DNA from: Shewanella mangrovisoli
GTDB lineage: Bacteria > Pseudomonadota > Gammaproteobacteria > Enterobacterales > Shewanellaceae
Direction of reading: 5' to 3'
Assembly: GCF_019457635.1 (NCBI RefSeq)
Contig: NZ_CP080412.1
Coordinates: forward strand, 124,001-188,000
DNA: 64,000 nt
A program made the position numbers and the translations under genes. Below, piece by piece: positions 36,720 through 46,762 of the stretch; within the stretch, counting starts at the first letter, position 1; every line of letters begins with the position of its first letter. The notes beneath the pieces were generated by a model that was not told the DNA's origin, did not search any database, and saw nothing but the letters and a program-made list of their open reading frames with translations.

Positions 36720-39700
36720 ATGAACAGACGCCAGTTTTTTAAACTGTGTGCGGCCGGAGCGGCAACCTCAGCGATTTCAGCGCTGGGATTGATGTCCGAA
36801 AAGGCCTATGCAGCAGTGCGAGAGTTTAAGCTGATCGGAGCCAAAGAAACCCGTAACAACTGTCCGTATTGCTCGGTTGGTTGTGGCCTGCTGATGTACA
36901 GCCAAGGCAGTGGGGGGAAAAACTCTGAGCATGCTATTTTCCATATCGAGGGTGATGCCGATCATCCAGTAAACCGAGGTGCATTGTGCTCTAAGGGTGC
37001 TGGCCTTGTGGATTATGTTAACAGTCCACACCGTTTACAGTATCCAGAGTATCGCGCCCCCGGCAGCAACAAATGGGAACGGATCAGCTGGCATGATGCC
37101 TTTAAACGTATCGCACGTTTAATGAAAGATGACCGTGATGCGAACCTGATTGAGAAAAACGCCGATGGCGTAACGGTTAACCGTTGGTTAACCACAGGGA
37201 TGATGACCTCATCCGGTATGGCCAATGAAAGCGGCTTAGCGACCCAAAAATTTGCGCGCGCTTTAGGCCTAGTGGCTATCGATACTATTGCACGTAACTG
37301 ACACTCCCCAACGGTAGCAAGTCTTGCTCCAACATTTGGGCGCGGTGCCATGACCAACCACTGGATCGATATTAAAAATTCTAACGTAGTGATTATTATG
37401 GGCGGTAATGCCGCAGAAGCTCACCCTGTCGGATTCGGCTGGGTTACAGAAGCTATGCAGCATAACAATGCTAAGTTGATTGTGGTTGACCCACGTTTCA
37501 ACCGCAGTGCGTCATTGGCAGATCACTATGCCCCAATCCGCTCAGGAACTGACATAGCATTCCTTCTGGGTGTGATTCGCTATTTGATTTCGACCAATCA
37601 AGTTAACTTCGATTATGTGAAAGCCTATACCAACGCCAGTTATCTGGTGCGGGATGATTTTGACTTCCATGACGGCTTATTCTCAGGCTTTGATGAAGCA
37701 AAAGGTGAGTACAACAAAGAATCCTGGTTCTACCAACTCGACGAAGACGGCTATGCCAAAGTGGATGAAACACTTGAGCACCCGCGTTGTGTGTGGAACT
37801 TACTCAAACAACACGTAGAACGTTATGATTTTGTAACGGTAAGTAATATCACTGGTACGCCAACGGCGGACTACCAAGTGGTATGTGACGCCATTGCGAG
37901 CACTCATACTAAAGATCGTGTGGCAACCTTTATGTATGCGCTGGGCTGGACCCACCATAGTAAAGGTGCGCAGAACATCCGTTCTATGGCGATGATCCAG
38001 TTATTACTGGGTAACATTGGTCAGTTAGGCGGTGGTGTTAACGCATTGCGCGGTCACGCCAACGTTCAAGGTTCAACCGATATGGGGCTACTGGCCCAAA
38101 GTTTACCCGGTTACCTAAAACTGCCAAACGATAAAGAACCGACCTTAGCGGCTCACTTGGCGGCGAATACGCCTAAGCCATTGCGCCCAGGTCAAACCAA
38201 CTACTGGCAAAACTATCCGAAGTTTTATGTGTCCCTGCTCAAAGCCTTCTGGGGTGAGAACGCGACGCCTGAAAACGAGTTCGGTTATCAGTGGTTACCT
38301 AAGTGGGATCAGATGTATGACTTCGGTAAGCATCTGGACATGATGTACCGTGGCAAAGTGAACGGTTGCATCGTGCAAGGGGTTAACGCCATTAACTCCA
38401 TGCCTAACCGTAACAAGAACATCAAGGCGCTGAGTAACCTTAAGTACTTAGTGGTGCTTGATAACTTGTCATCGGAAACCGCCACCTTCTGGCAAAACGA
38501 ACCCGGTTTTAACGAGGTCGATACCGCCAGTATTCAAACCGAGGTCTTCCGCCTACCTGCGACCGTGTTCGCAGAGGAAGAAGGTTCGATCGTTAACTCT
38601 GGCCGCTGGATGCAATGGCACTATAAAGGGGCTAATCCTCCAGGCGAAGCGATGTCGGACTCTGAGATTGTCTCTGGCCTGCTGCAAGAGTTGAAACAGC
38701 TCTATCGTGAAGAGGGCGGCAAACTGCCCGAGCCGATTGAAGCGATTAACTGGAACTATATCGATCCGCACAACCCAAGCTCTATCGAACTGACGAAAGA
38801 GTTGAATGGTTATGATGTCGCGACCAAGCGTCAGATCAGCAGCTTTGCTGAACTGAAGGCCGATGGCAGTACCGCGAGTGCCTGTTGGATTTACGCGGGT
38901 TCTTGGACCGAAGCCGGTAACCAAATGGCTCGCCGCGATAACCATGATCCATCGGGTAAAGGTATTACGCCGGGCTGGGCCTTTGCATGGCCGCTTAACC
39001 GCCGCGTCCTCTACAACCGTGCCTCTTGCGATGTGAACGGTAAACCTTGGGATGAGCACCGTAAGATTGTCGAGTGGAAAGACGGCAAGTGGGAAGGGAT
39101 AGACGTGCCCGACTTTAATGCCAAGTTGAATCCACAGGAAAGTGCGCATCCTTTCATTATGCAGGCTGATGGCGTGGGTCGTTTCTTCGCGCTCAAACTG
39201 CTGAAAGAAGGACCGTTCCCAGAGCATTACGAGCCTGTCGAATCGCCTATCGGCACCAACCCACTGCATCCCAATGTGGTGCACAGCCCTGTGCTGCGTT
39301 GGTTCGAAGGGGTGAAAGACACTATCGGTACTAAAGAGGAATACCCCTACGCCTGTACCACTTACTCACTCACAGAGCACTTTAACTTCTGGACGACACA
39401 CTGCCGTTTAGCGGCGATTGCCATGCCAGAGACCTTTGTGGAAATGAATGAGCAATTGGCGGCAGAAAAAGGCATTAAGAATGGCGATTGGGTGAAAGTG
39501 AGCTCGAAACGTGGCCACATTCTCACCAAAGCCTTAGTGACTAAGCGTATGCGCCCATTGCAGGTCAATGGTCAAACGGTACACACACTCGGTATTCCAC
39601 GTCACGGTAGCCATAACGCGCTCACACGTAAGGCCTATAGTTGTAACGTCCTTACCACTGAGATGGGTGATGCCAACACGGGTGTGCCTGAGTACAAAGC

Positions 39701-39734
39701 GTTCCTCGTGAATGTTGAAAAGGCGGAGGTCTGA
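36720..39734 (+). CDS. fdnG: Selenocysteine formate dehydrogenase catalytic subunit FdnG
   Basis: Oxidises formate to CO2 in the periplasm using bis-MGD molybdenum, one Fe4S4 cluster and selenocysteine. Read through an in-frame UGA at 37299-37301 (Sec194), it gives 1004 aa, close to E. coli FdnG. A Tat signal starts MNRRQFFKLCAAG, the Fe4S4 ligands lie in NNCPYCSVGCG and GALCSKGA, and Sec194 is followed by HSPTVASLAPTFGRGAMTN. Molybdopterin-binding motifs include GGNAAEAHPVGFGW and, at the C-terminus, GIPRHGSHNALTR. A SECIS hairpin follows the UGA directly. Without recoding the frame would split into 193 aa and a downstream piece. Confidence 0.95.
37299..37340 (+). promoter_or_regulatory. Bacterial SECIS element at the fdnG UGA
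   Basis: Directly after UGA (37299-37301), the hairpin at 37313-37330 is GG-(bulged U)-AGCAA-GUC-UUGCU-CC. The bulged U and the GU in the apical loop are the features that SelB recognises in E. coli fdhF and fdnG. A lower stem CCCAA/TTGGG (37307-37311, 37336-37340) closes it. The apical loop lies about 20 bases after UGA, the right distance. Confidence 0.9.
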
Positions 39735-39736
39735 TA

Positions 39737-40651
39737 ATGGCGACTCAAGATATCATTCAACGTTCCGGCACTTCGCAAGCGACTCCGCCTGCACAGGCGA
39801 GAGTCGGTGGCGTGAAGCAAATTGCGAAGCTGTTTGACGCGACTAAGTGTAATGGTTGTAAAGCCTGTCAGGTCGCTTGCTCTGAATGGAATGACCTGCG
39901 TGAAGAAGTGGGTTCGTTCCAAGGGACTTATCAAAACCCAGCATCTCTGTCCCCAGAGTGCTGGACCCTGATGAAGTACAACGAGATCGAAGACCAAGGC
40001 AAATTACGTTGGCAGTTTACCCACAGTGCTTGTATGCACTGTGCGGATCCCGCCTGCTTAAAGGCCTGCTCTACCTCTGGCGCGATTATTCAACATGCCA
40101 ATGGCACTGTGGATTTCGATTCGGACAAATGTATTGGCTGCGGCTATTGTGCCAGTGCCTGTCCATTCGATATCCCGAAGATCAGCGCCGTCGACAACAA
40201 AGCCTACAAGTGCACTATGTGCTCTGACCGCTTGGCTGTTGGGCTGGAGCCTTCCTGCGTTAAGTCCTGTACCACGGGTGCGCTGCGTTTTGGCACGCGC
40301 GAAGACATGCTGTTCTACTCAGAAAAGCGTGTTAACGAGCTGAAAGAACGTGGTTTTGCTAAGGCGGGACTCTACAACCCTGAAGGTGTCGGTGGCACAG
40401 GCATGCTGATGATATTGCACGATGTCACTCAGCCTGAAACCTACGAAATGCCAAAGGATCCGCAAATCCCATTATCTGTCACCCTGTGGCAGGACTGGGT
40501 GAAACCACTAGGTACTGTCGGACTTCTGGCAACGGCGGCTGTGGCCTGCCTGCATAAGATCACCGTCGGTCGCAACATAGTGGAAGAGGACCAACCCGGC
40601 TATCAGCCGCCAGAGGACAAGGCGCAAGCGGAAGAGGAGGCCAAGAAATGA
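39737..40651 (+). CDS. fdnH: Formate dehydrogenase iron-sulfur subunit FdnH
   Basis: Electron-transfer subunit of 304 aa with four Fe4S4 clusters. The motifs are CNGCKACQVAC, CMHCADPACLKAC, CIGCGYCASACPFD and CTMCSDRLAVG with a later Cys in SCVKSC. A C-terminal membrane helix (PLGTVGLLATAAVACLHK) anchors it on the periplasmic face, as in E. coli FdnH. It starts 2 bp after the fdnG stop and overlaps fdnI by 4 bp. Confidence 0.96.
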   Translation: MATQDIIQRSGTSQATPPAQARVGGVKQIAKLFDATKCNGCKACQVACSEWNDLREEVGSFQGTYQNPASLSPECWTLMKYNEIEDQGKLRWQFTHSACMHCADPACLKACSTSGAIIQHANGTVDFDSDKCIGCGYCASACPFDIPKISAVDNKAYKCTMCSDRLAVGLEPSCVKSCTTGALRFGTREDMLFYSEKRVNELKERGFAKAGLYNPEGVGGTGMLMILHDVTQPETYEMPKDPQIPLSVTLWQDWVKPLGTVGLLATAAVACLHKITVGRNIVEEDQPGYQPPEDKAQAEEEAKK

Positions 40652-41289
40652 GCAAGCATAACAAGCAAGAAATGGTAGTGCGTCACAAACTGTTCGACCG
40701 CATCTGTCATTGGTTCATTGTGGCCGTGGGGCTAGTCACGTTTCTGACGGGCTTTTCCTTCTTCTATCCCTCCTTCCAATGGTTGGGCGCGATAGCGGGC
40801 ACGCCGCAATTGGCGAAGTTTATTCACCCAATTGCCGGCCTGATGATGTGTTTACCGCTGATGTTGATGTTGGTGCGTTATTACCACCACAACAAATGGG
40901 AAAAACACGATCTGGCTTGGATGCTCGCCATCAAGGACGTGATGTTCGAGAACGAGGACAAAATCCCGCCTATCGGCCATTACAACCCTGGTCAAAAAGT
41001 GCTGTTCCGTGCCTTTGTGCTGACGTCTATCACCTTAACCGTGACGGGATTCATCATGTGGCAACCCTACTTTGCACCTTACTTCTCGGCCACTGTAGTG
41101 GGCTGGGCGATCGTGCTGCATGCCATTTGTGCTCTGATCATGCTGATGTTTGTGATGGTGCACTTTTGGATGGCGACCTGGGTGGAAGGTTCTATCACAG
41201 GCATGCTTTACGGCAAGGTCTCTAAGGCTTGGTGCCGTAAACATCATCCGCTGATGTTGGATGAACATTCGGACGTGGAGAAACATTAA
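40648..41289 (+). CDS. fdnI: Formate dehydrogenase cytochrome b556 subunit FdnI
   Basis: Membrane di-haem b subunit (213 aa) passing electrons from FdnH to menaquinone. Four helices are visible, with His ligands in [33 protein letters not shown] and MVHFWMAT. These fit the FdnI layout, in which the helix 1, 2 and 4 His bind haems. The start overlaps the fdnH stop (ATGA) and the stop overlaps fdhE by 1 bp (TAATG), so the three are translationally coupled. Confidence 0.95.
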
Positions 41290-42197
41290 TGAGTCATACA
41301 GCCGAGATACCTATGGTCCCCGGCAGCGAATCGCCGCTGGAGCTTAAACCCTTAAAGGCGGTGGACCCTAAAACTGTGTATCACAGACGGGCGCAGCGTT
41401 TGTTGTCGTTGGCCAAGGACTCGCCGCTGGCCGACTACTTTGAGCTATGCCGCCGTGTGGTTGCGATTCAGGCCAGATTGGCGGCGGAGGCTGACTTCGG
41501 TCAGCTTCTCGCTTGGGGGAAAGATGAAGCGATTCCGCTTTCCCACTTGGGTTCAGAGGCAGATAGCTACTGGCAAGGACTGCTACAACAACTGTTAAGC
41601 GATCTGCTGCCGCAGGTGGATGAGGATATGGCGCGAGTGCTGCGTTTGTTGATGCAGCAATCTCCAGAGCAACTCACCTCATGGGGCAGTGCACTGCGTC
41701 AGGGACATATGAGCGAAGTCCCCGCGCGCTTCAGTTTGTTTATCTGGGCGGCGATGGGGGTCTACTGGTCCCATTGGGCACCTATGGTGATTAAACGGAT
41801 CGATCAACGCAAAGTCGTGCAGCAGAACCTATGCCCGATTTGCGGCTGTCATCCCGTGGCGAGCGTGATCGTCGACCAGCCGAGAGCGGGTCTGCGTTAT
41901 CTGCATTGCAGTTTGTGCGAGAGCGAATGGCATTACATTCGCGCCCATTGCACTAGCTGCGGTCAGGATAAAGGGACGACGCTCTGGTCATTTGATGATG
42001 CCAAGGCACAGGTGCGTATCGAGAGCTGCGACGAATGCCATGGTTACACCAAGATGCTGTTCGTCGAAAAGTCACCGCTGATGGATGTGGCGGCCGACGA
42101 CTTAGCGACCCTGATGCTCGACAGTGAGCTAAATGCCAAGGGCTTTGGGGCGACCACGGTCAATCCATTGCTGCTGGCCCACGAAACTGAGCAATAA
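41289..42197 (+). CDS. fdhE: Formate dehydrogenase maturation factor FdhE
   Basis: Cytoplasmic redox-type chaperone needed for active Tat-exported formate dehydrogenase. The 302 aa protein has a helical N-terminal half and a C-terminal rubredoxin-like zinc part with [33 protein letters not shown] and [10 protein letters not shown], the four CxxC motifs of the family. Directly coupled to fdnI. An 11-bp hairpin follows, so selA may be set to a lower level than the genes before it. Confidence 0.93.
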
Positions 42198-42205
42198 CCA
42201 AAGTT

Positions 42206-42230
42206 GGGAAGGGCTCATTGAGCTCTTCCC
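42206..42230 (+). terminator. Intra-operon hairpin between fdhE and selA
   Basis: GGGAAGGGCTC / GAGCTCTTCCC (one G-U pair) with loop ATT, followed by CCTTATATTTAT, lies 8 bp after the fdhE stop. It could work as a partial terminator or RNA-processing site inside the operon. Confidence 0.6.
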
Positions 42231-42245
42231 CTTATATTTATCAAG

Positions 42246-43676
42246 ATGATACAAATGATGACCCAAGTACCCGATACACCCCAAGCCCTGTACCGCGCGC
42301 TGCCGTCGATGGACAGTCTGCTCGCCGATGCGATATTGGCGCCCCTGCTGCAACGCTATGGTAAAGCAGCAGTAAAAGCGGCGTTGGATAGCCAGTTACG
42401 CACGGCGCGCGAGCTGATTGCCCAGGAGCGACGTTTACCCGCTTGGTGTGCTAACCCGGCGTTATTGAACGGATATTTGGTTGATCAATTGTCTAAGGAC
42501 TATAGCCATAGTCTTAAGCCCGTGTGGAACCTCACCGGAACAATCCTGCATACCAATCTTGGCCGTGCCCAGCAGTCTGAGGCGGCCATTCGTGCTGTGA
42601 CCTCTGTGATGCGTTATCCCACGCCGCTAGAGTTTGAATTAGCCGCCGGTGAGCGCGGCCATAGGGATAATGCCATTAGTGGGTTAATCCAGCGCCTAAC
42701 AGGGGCTGAGGCCTGCTGCGTGGTGAATAACAACGCCGCCGCTGTGCTGCTGATGTTATCTGCGGTCGCGGCGGGCAAAGAAGTGATCGTCTCCCGCGGC
42801 GAGCTGGTGGAAATCGGCGGCGCCTTTCGCATTCCAGACATTATGCGCCAAGCGGGCTGCACCTTAGTGGAGGTCGGCAGCACTAACCGTACTCACCTCA
42901 AGGACTATGAGCAGGCGATAACCGAAAATACCGCCGCTATTATGAAGGTGCATACCAGCAACTACCATATCAGTGGCTTTACCGCTTCGGTGGATGAGGC
43001 CAGATTGGGCCAACTCTGCCGCGAACGAGGTGTCGCGCTGATCTCGGATCTTGGCAGTGGTTCACTCACCGACTTACGCCGTTTTGGCCTAAAACAAGAG
43101 CCAACACCCCAAGCCATGTTGGCGGATGGCGTCGATCTGGTCAGTTTCTCCGGCGATAAACTCCTCGGCGGCCCGCAATCGGGCCTGATTGTCGGTAAGC
43201 AGGCGCTAATTAATAAGCTTCAAAGTCATCCGCTCAAGCGTGCATTGCGCTGCGACAAGCTGATTCTCGCGGCGCTCGAGGCGACGCTGATCCACTATCT
43301 CAACCCCGAATCCTTGGATCGGGAACTGCCGATTATGGCCAAATTTGCCCGCAGCCAAGCTGAGTTACGCCAAATTGGTGAGCGCCTGCAGCGCGCCTTA
43401 GCGCCACTGTTTGCTCCGAGTTATGGCATCGAGCTAGTGGAGTGCCAGACCCAAGTCGGTAGCGGCTCGCAGCCCGACACCTTTTTACCTTCAATCGCCC
43501 TGTGCTTTAACGCGCAAGAGGGCGGCAGTTTAACGTTGCTCGAGCAGCATTTTAAGCAGGCGCAGCGGCCTGTGATTGGCCGTATGACCCAAGATCAACT
43601 TCGTCTCGACCTGCGCGGTATCGATGATGAGGCCGAATTGTTAGCCGAACTCAGCACCTTAGGTGTGCAGCTATGA
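42246..43676 (+). CDS. selA: L-seryl-tRNA(Sec) selenium transferase SelA
   Basis: PLP enzyme that converts Ser-tRNA(Sec) to Sec-tRNA(Sec) using selenophosphate. The 476 aa protein has the PLP-Lys motif [14 protein letters not shown], the tRNA/substrate region [18 protein letters not shown], and [11 protein letters not shown], in the same order as E. coli SelA (463 aa). The start may be ATG 42246, 42255 or 42258. It overlaps selB by 4 bp (ATGA). It belongs to the same strand unit as fdnGHI-fdhE, so Sec synthesis genes can be made with the enzyme that needs them. Confidence 0.95.
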   Translation: MIQMMTQVPDTPQALYRALPSMDSLLADAILAPLLQRYGKAAVKAALDSQLRTARELIAQERRLPAWCANPALLNGYLVDQLSKDYSHSLKPVWNLTGTILHTNLGRAQQSEAAIRAVTSVMRYPTPLEFELAAGERGHRDNAISGLIQRLTGAEACCVVNNNAAAVLLMLSAVAAGKEVIVSRGELVEIGGAFRIPDIMRQAGCTLVEVGSTNRTHLKDYEQAITENTAAIMKVHTSNYHISGFTASVDEARLGQLCRERGVALISDLGSGSLTDLRRFGLKQEPTPQAMLADGVDLVSFSGDKLLGGPQSGLIVGKQALINKLQSHPLKRALRCDKLILAALEATLIHYLNPESLDRELPIMAKFARSQAELRQIGERLQRALAPLFAPSYGIELVECQTQVGSGSQPDTFLPSIALCFNAQEGGSLTLLEQHFKQAQRPVIGRMTQDQLRLDLRGIDDEAELLAELSTLGVQL

Positions 43677-45694
43677 TTATGGTCACCGCTGGCCATGTCG
43701 ACCACGGCAAGAGCACGTTGATCCGTGCCTTGACGGGCATGAACACCGACAGGCTTCCCGAAGAAAAGCGCCGTGGCATGACTATCGATCTCGGCTACGC
43801 CTTTATGCCACTGCGAGATGGCACTCGCTTAGCCTTTATCGATGTGCCCGGCCATGAAAAATTTATCAATAACATGCTGGTGGGCGTGAGCCATGTGCGC
43901 CACGCGCTGTTGGTGTTGGCCTGTGACGATGGCGTGATGCCACAAACCCGCGAACATCTGCAAATTCTCGCGCTTTTACCGCTAAACAGTTTGACCTTAG
44001 TGCTGACCAAGCGGGATTTGGTCGATGACCAAACCGCCGCCAAGTTAACCCTAGAGGGGATGGCGCTGCTTGCTGAATACGGTATCGAGGCCAGTGGCGT
44101 ATTTGAGGTTTGCGCGAATGATGCAGGCGATGCGGGAGTAGACACTCTTAAGCAACATATTTTGGATATTGCCGAGCAGCAATCGACCCAAGCGGAAGAT
44201 GCCAGCAGCTTTAGGATGACACTCGATCGTGCCTTTAGCGTTAAAGGCGCTGGCTGTGTGGTCACGGGCACTGTGATTAGCGGCAGTGTGTGTATCGGCG
44301 ATAGCCTCTACAGTTCTGGGCAAAAGGCCAAACTACGGGTGCGCGGCATTCATTGCCAAGGGATGGAAGCCCACAGAGCCTTGAGTGGCACTCGGGTCGC
44401 CTTAAATCTTACTGGCGTTGATAACCATAGGACGCCCGCTCGCGGTGACTGGTTAAGCTGTCTGCCTCAGGCTGAGCTGTGCGCTAGACCCGTAGTGCAA
44501 ATTCGCAGTTTTGAACCCATCAGCCATTGGCAAAATATGCATTGTCACCACGGCGCCGACCATACCCTAGGGCGAGTATCGCTTCTGGATGAAGCCTATG
44601 AGCAGGGGCGTTATCTGGCCGAAATTGTGCTCGATAAGCCATTGCTGCTATGTCAGGACGACCCGATAGTGCTCAGGCATATTGGTGGCAAGCAAACGCT
44701 GGGCGCTGGGCGGGTGCTGGCATTAAAAGTTCCCAATCGTAAGAAGCGTACGCCGGAGCGTGTCAGTAAGTTGCAACAGCTGGCTCAGCTCTCCAATCCG
44801 GTAAATGTGCTGGCGCTACTCGGTCAGACTGAGGCGCTCAGTATCGATGAAATCCGTTGGCGCTGGCAGCTAACCGATGAAGGGCTGGCCGCCATGCTGG
44901 CGCAGGCGGGGCTGACTCGCCTCGGAGCCTATTGGCTATCGACCCAGTTACTTGAGCAAGAAAAACAGCAGTTTATCGATCTGTTACGTGAATACCATCA
45001 ACAGCACCCCGACCAATTGGGGCTGGGGCGTAATCGCCTGCAACGCATGAGCCACAACGTATTGCCCAGCGAGCTTGCCAATAAGGTGCTCGATAGCCTC
45101 TGCCAAGACGGACAGATGGTGCTGCGTGGCGCCTTGCTGCAGCTGGCGGATCACAGGATTGTCCTCGATAGCGAGGCACAACAGTGCTGGCAACGCTTGG
45201 CCCCTTGGTTGGCACTGCAAACCTCGCCCGTGTGGGTGACTGAAATGGGGGAATACCTCGAACTCGAGCCCGCCAAACTCAGATTGCTGTGTTTTCAACT
45301 GGTGCAACAGGGCTTTATTACCGCGGTGGTGAAGGACAGATATCTGCTGAGCGAGCAGTTGTGTCATTACGCCAATCTGGTGCGAGCGCATGTGGAAACT
45401 CACGGCAAACTTGAAACCGCAGAGTTTAAGGATCTGATTGGCCTAGGCCGTAAGGTGAGTATTCAGCTGTTGGAGTTTTTTGACCGCAGTGGTTTTACCC
45501 GTAGGAAGTATCGCAGTAACAGTCGGGAGATTCGGGATGGGGAACTGTTTTATTCCCATGAGAATTGGCGGAAGAACATAGGAGTCGAACCTACCCAGGA
45601 CTGCTGGCAGCCCTACCCGGATTTGAAGTCCGGACGCCTCACCGGAGACGACGTTCTTCCAATAGAAGACAAACCGATAGTAGAAAATGCTTAA
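43673..45694 (+). CDS. selB: Selenocysteine-specific elongation factor SelB with antisense-tRNA tail
   Basis: GTPase that brings Sec-tRNA(Sec) to the ribosome and binds SECIS. GTP motifs are [10 protein letters not shown] (G1), DVPGHEKFI (G3) and TKRD (G4), followed by EF-Tu-like domains and C-terminal winged helices. The last of these holds [20 protein letters not shown] and ends RDGELFY, where E. coli SelB stops (614 aa). Here the frame runs on about 48 codons to residue 673 through the complement of selC. No stop arises because the tRNA anticodon complement is out of frame. See the finding on selB-selC. Confidence 0.94.
   Translation: MIMVTAGHVDHGKSTLIRALTGMNTDRLPEEKRRGMTIDLGYAFMPLRDGTRLAFIDVPGHEKFINNMLVGVSHVRHALLVLACDDGVMPQTREHLQILALLPLNSLTLVLTKRDLVDDQTAAKLTLEGMALLAEYGIEASGVFEVCANDAGDAGVDTLKQHILDIAEQQSTQAEDASSFRMTLDRAFSVKGAGCVVTGTVISGSVCIGDSLYSSGQKAKLRVRGIHCQGMEAHRALSGTRVALNLTGVDNHRTPARGDWLSCLPQAELCARPVVQIRSFEPISHWQNMHCHHGADHTLGRVSLLDEAYEQGRYLAEIVLDKPLLLCQDDPIVLRHIGGKQTLGAGRVLALKVPNRKKRTPERVSKLQQLAQLSNPVNVLALLGQTEALSIDEIRWRWQLTDEGLAAMLAQAGLTRLGAYWLSTQLLEQEKQQFIDLLREYHQQHPDQLGLGRNRLQRMSHNVLPSELANKVLDSLCQDGQMVLRGALLQLADHRIVLDSEAQQCWQRLAPWLALQTSPVWVTEMGEYLELEPAKLRLLCFQLVQQGFITAVVKDRYLLSEQLCHYANLVRAHVETHGKLETAEFKDLIGLGRKVSIQLLEFFDRSGFTRRKYRSNSREIRDGELFYSHENWRKNIGVEPTQDCWQPYPDLKSGRLTGDDVLPIEDKPIVENA
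45566..45660 (-). tRNA. selC: tRNA-Sec (anticodon UCA), antisense inside selB
   Basis: Read from 45660 to 45566 this is 95 nt, the length of E. coli selC. It has an 8-bp acceptor stem GGAAGAAC / GTTCTTCC, anticodon loop CTTCAAA with TCA at 45624-45626 (minus), a long variable arm (GGGCTG / CAGTCC), T-loop GGTTCGACTCC, discriminator G, and encoded CCA. All are hallmarks of selenocysteine tRNA. The gene is entirely within the selB frame, opposite strand. A sigma-70 promoter lies just upstream. Confidence 0.97.
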
Positions 45695-45705
45695 ACCTGA
45701 ATCAA
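45677..45705 (-). promoter_or_regulatory. Promoter of selC, overlapping the selB stop codon
   Basis: On the minus strand, TTGATT (45705-45700) and TACTAT (45682-45677) are spaced by exactly 17 bp. The -10 ends 16 bp before the tRNA 5' end at 45660. The box spans the last selB codons and stop (45692-45694). The fit to sigma-70 consensus is good (4 of 6 in each box). Confidence 0.72.
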
Positions 45706-45801
45706 GCGCATTCGTATTTCGTTAGTCGCTTTGTGACTTGAGTCGAATTTTGTTAGCAAACTAATTGTTTTTATTTGAATTAATGAGTTTAGAGGGTCGC
45801 T

Positions 45802-46638
45802 ATGGAATATCATTCACACGCAGTGGTTACTGAAAGAAAGGTGACCCTTTTAGAGCAGGGGCAGGCTTCCGAGTTAACCGATTATGTAGCTAACGAGGTG
45901 CGAGTGGCGCTGGTGTATAACGGCATCGCCCACACTGTAATGCTCGCCAGCCCTGAAAATCTAGAAGAGTTCGCCATTGGCTTTACCTTGTCGGAGCGGA
46001 TTGTTTCCCATGTGAATGAAATCAAAGGTGTAGATCTCGAGTTCACCCCCGAAGGCGTGCTCATTCAGGTGGAAATCACCCAAAGATGCTTTATGGAACT
46101 CAAGCAGCAACGGCGCAATATGGCTGGCCGTACTGGCTGTGGCCTTTGTGGTGTGGCGCAGTTGGAGGAAGCGGTTAAACCCGTTATCCGCGTGGACTCG
46201 GACGCCAGATTTAATATCGATCATCTGCAGCTTGCCCTTGAGCAGATCAAAGAGAATCAACATCACTTTAAGCTCACGGGGGCAACCCACGCCGCCATGG
46301 GTTTAGACGAGGAAGGACAAATCATCGCCGCCTTTGAGGACATAGGTCGGCACATTGCACTGGATAAATTAATCGGTGGATTTTCAATGCGTCAGGCACA
46401 GCGACCTGTCGCAGTGTTGCTCACTAGCCGCGCCAGTTTTGAAATGGTGCAAAAGGCAGCCAGTGCCAATATCCAAATTCTGTTTGCTATGTCCGCCGTG
46501 ACTTCACTGGCGTTGGAATTAGCAGAGAAAAGCAACATCACGCTTATCGGTTTTTGCCGTAATGGCAGAGCCACGCTCTACACCCATAGCTATCGGTTAT
46601 CGGGAGTAAATCGTGGCTGTCTAGCGAAAGCCATCTAA
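45802..46638 (+). CDS. fdhD: Formate dehydrogenase accessory sulfurtransferase FdhD
   Basis: Moves sulfur from IscS to the molybdenum cofactor of formate dehydrogenase before export. The 278 aa protein has the active Cys pair in GRTGCGLCGVAQLEEA (about residue 112-115 of the conserved loop), EEFAIGFTLSERIV near the N-terminus, and the nucleotide/cofactor-binding GATHAAMGLDEEGQIIAAFEDIGRHIALDKLIG region, given here in parts: THAAMGLDEEG and EDIGRHIALDKLIG. GAGGG precedes ATG 45802. It lies downstream of selC's promoter and probably has its own promoter. Confidence 0.95.
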   Translation: MEYHSHAVVTERKVTLLEQGQASELTDYVANEVRVALVYNGIAHTVMLASPENLEEFAIGFTLSERIVSHVNEIKGVDLEFTPEGVLIQVEITQRCFMELKQQRRNMAGRTGCGLCGVAQLEEAVKPVIRVDSDARFNIDHLQLALEQIKENQHHFKLTGATHAAMGLDEEGQIIAAFEDIGRHIALDKLIGGFSMRQAQRPVAVLLTSRASFEMVQKAASANIQILFAMSAVTSLALELAEKSNITLIGFCRNGRATLYTHSYRLSGVNRGCLAKAI

Positions 46639-46714
46639 AGCGTGTCGCCACACAATTAAGATTCTTTAGCGCCTTATTTTTAAGGGATTGTGCCTTGCTT
46701 GTGTGGCAACGGGT

Positions 46715-46736
46715 ATAAGCCTCGTGCTTATTTTTT
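46715..46736 (+). terminator. Terminator after fdhD
   Basis: ATAAGC / GCTTAT with loop CTCGT is followed by six Ts. It lies 76 bp after fdhD and 27 bp before yedE. A second inverted repeat, GCCACACAA (46647-46655) and TTGTGTGGC (46699-46707), lies upstream of it. Confidence 0.7.
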
Positions 46737-46762
46737 ATAGTCTCGTTCATTAGGGTAATGAC

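Noticed and set aside
36720-37301. fdnG split into a 193-residue frame and a second frame, as in a pseudogene
   Set aside because: The break is a UGA at the exact family Sec position with a SECIS hairpin right after it, and the frame continues unchanged, so it is one selenoprotein gene.
38553-39284. Minus-strand frame of 243 codons inside fdnG
   Set aside because: Antisense shadow of a strongly conserved gene with no motif or ribosome site of its own.
44973-45403. Minus-strand frames opposite selB
   Set aside because: Shadow frames of selB; the only supported minus-strand gene there is selC.
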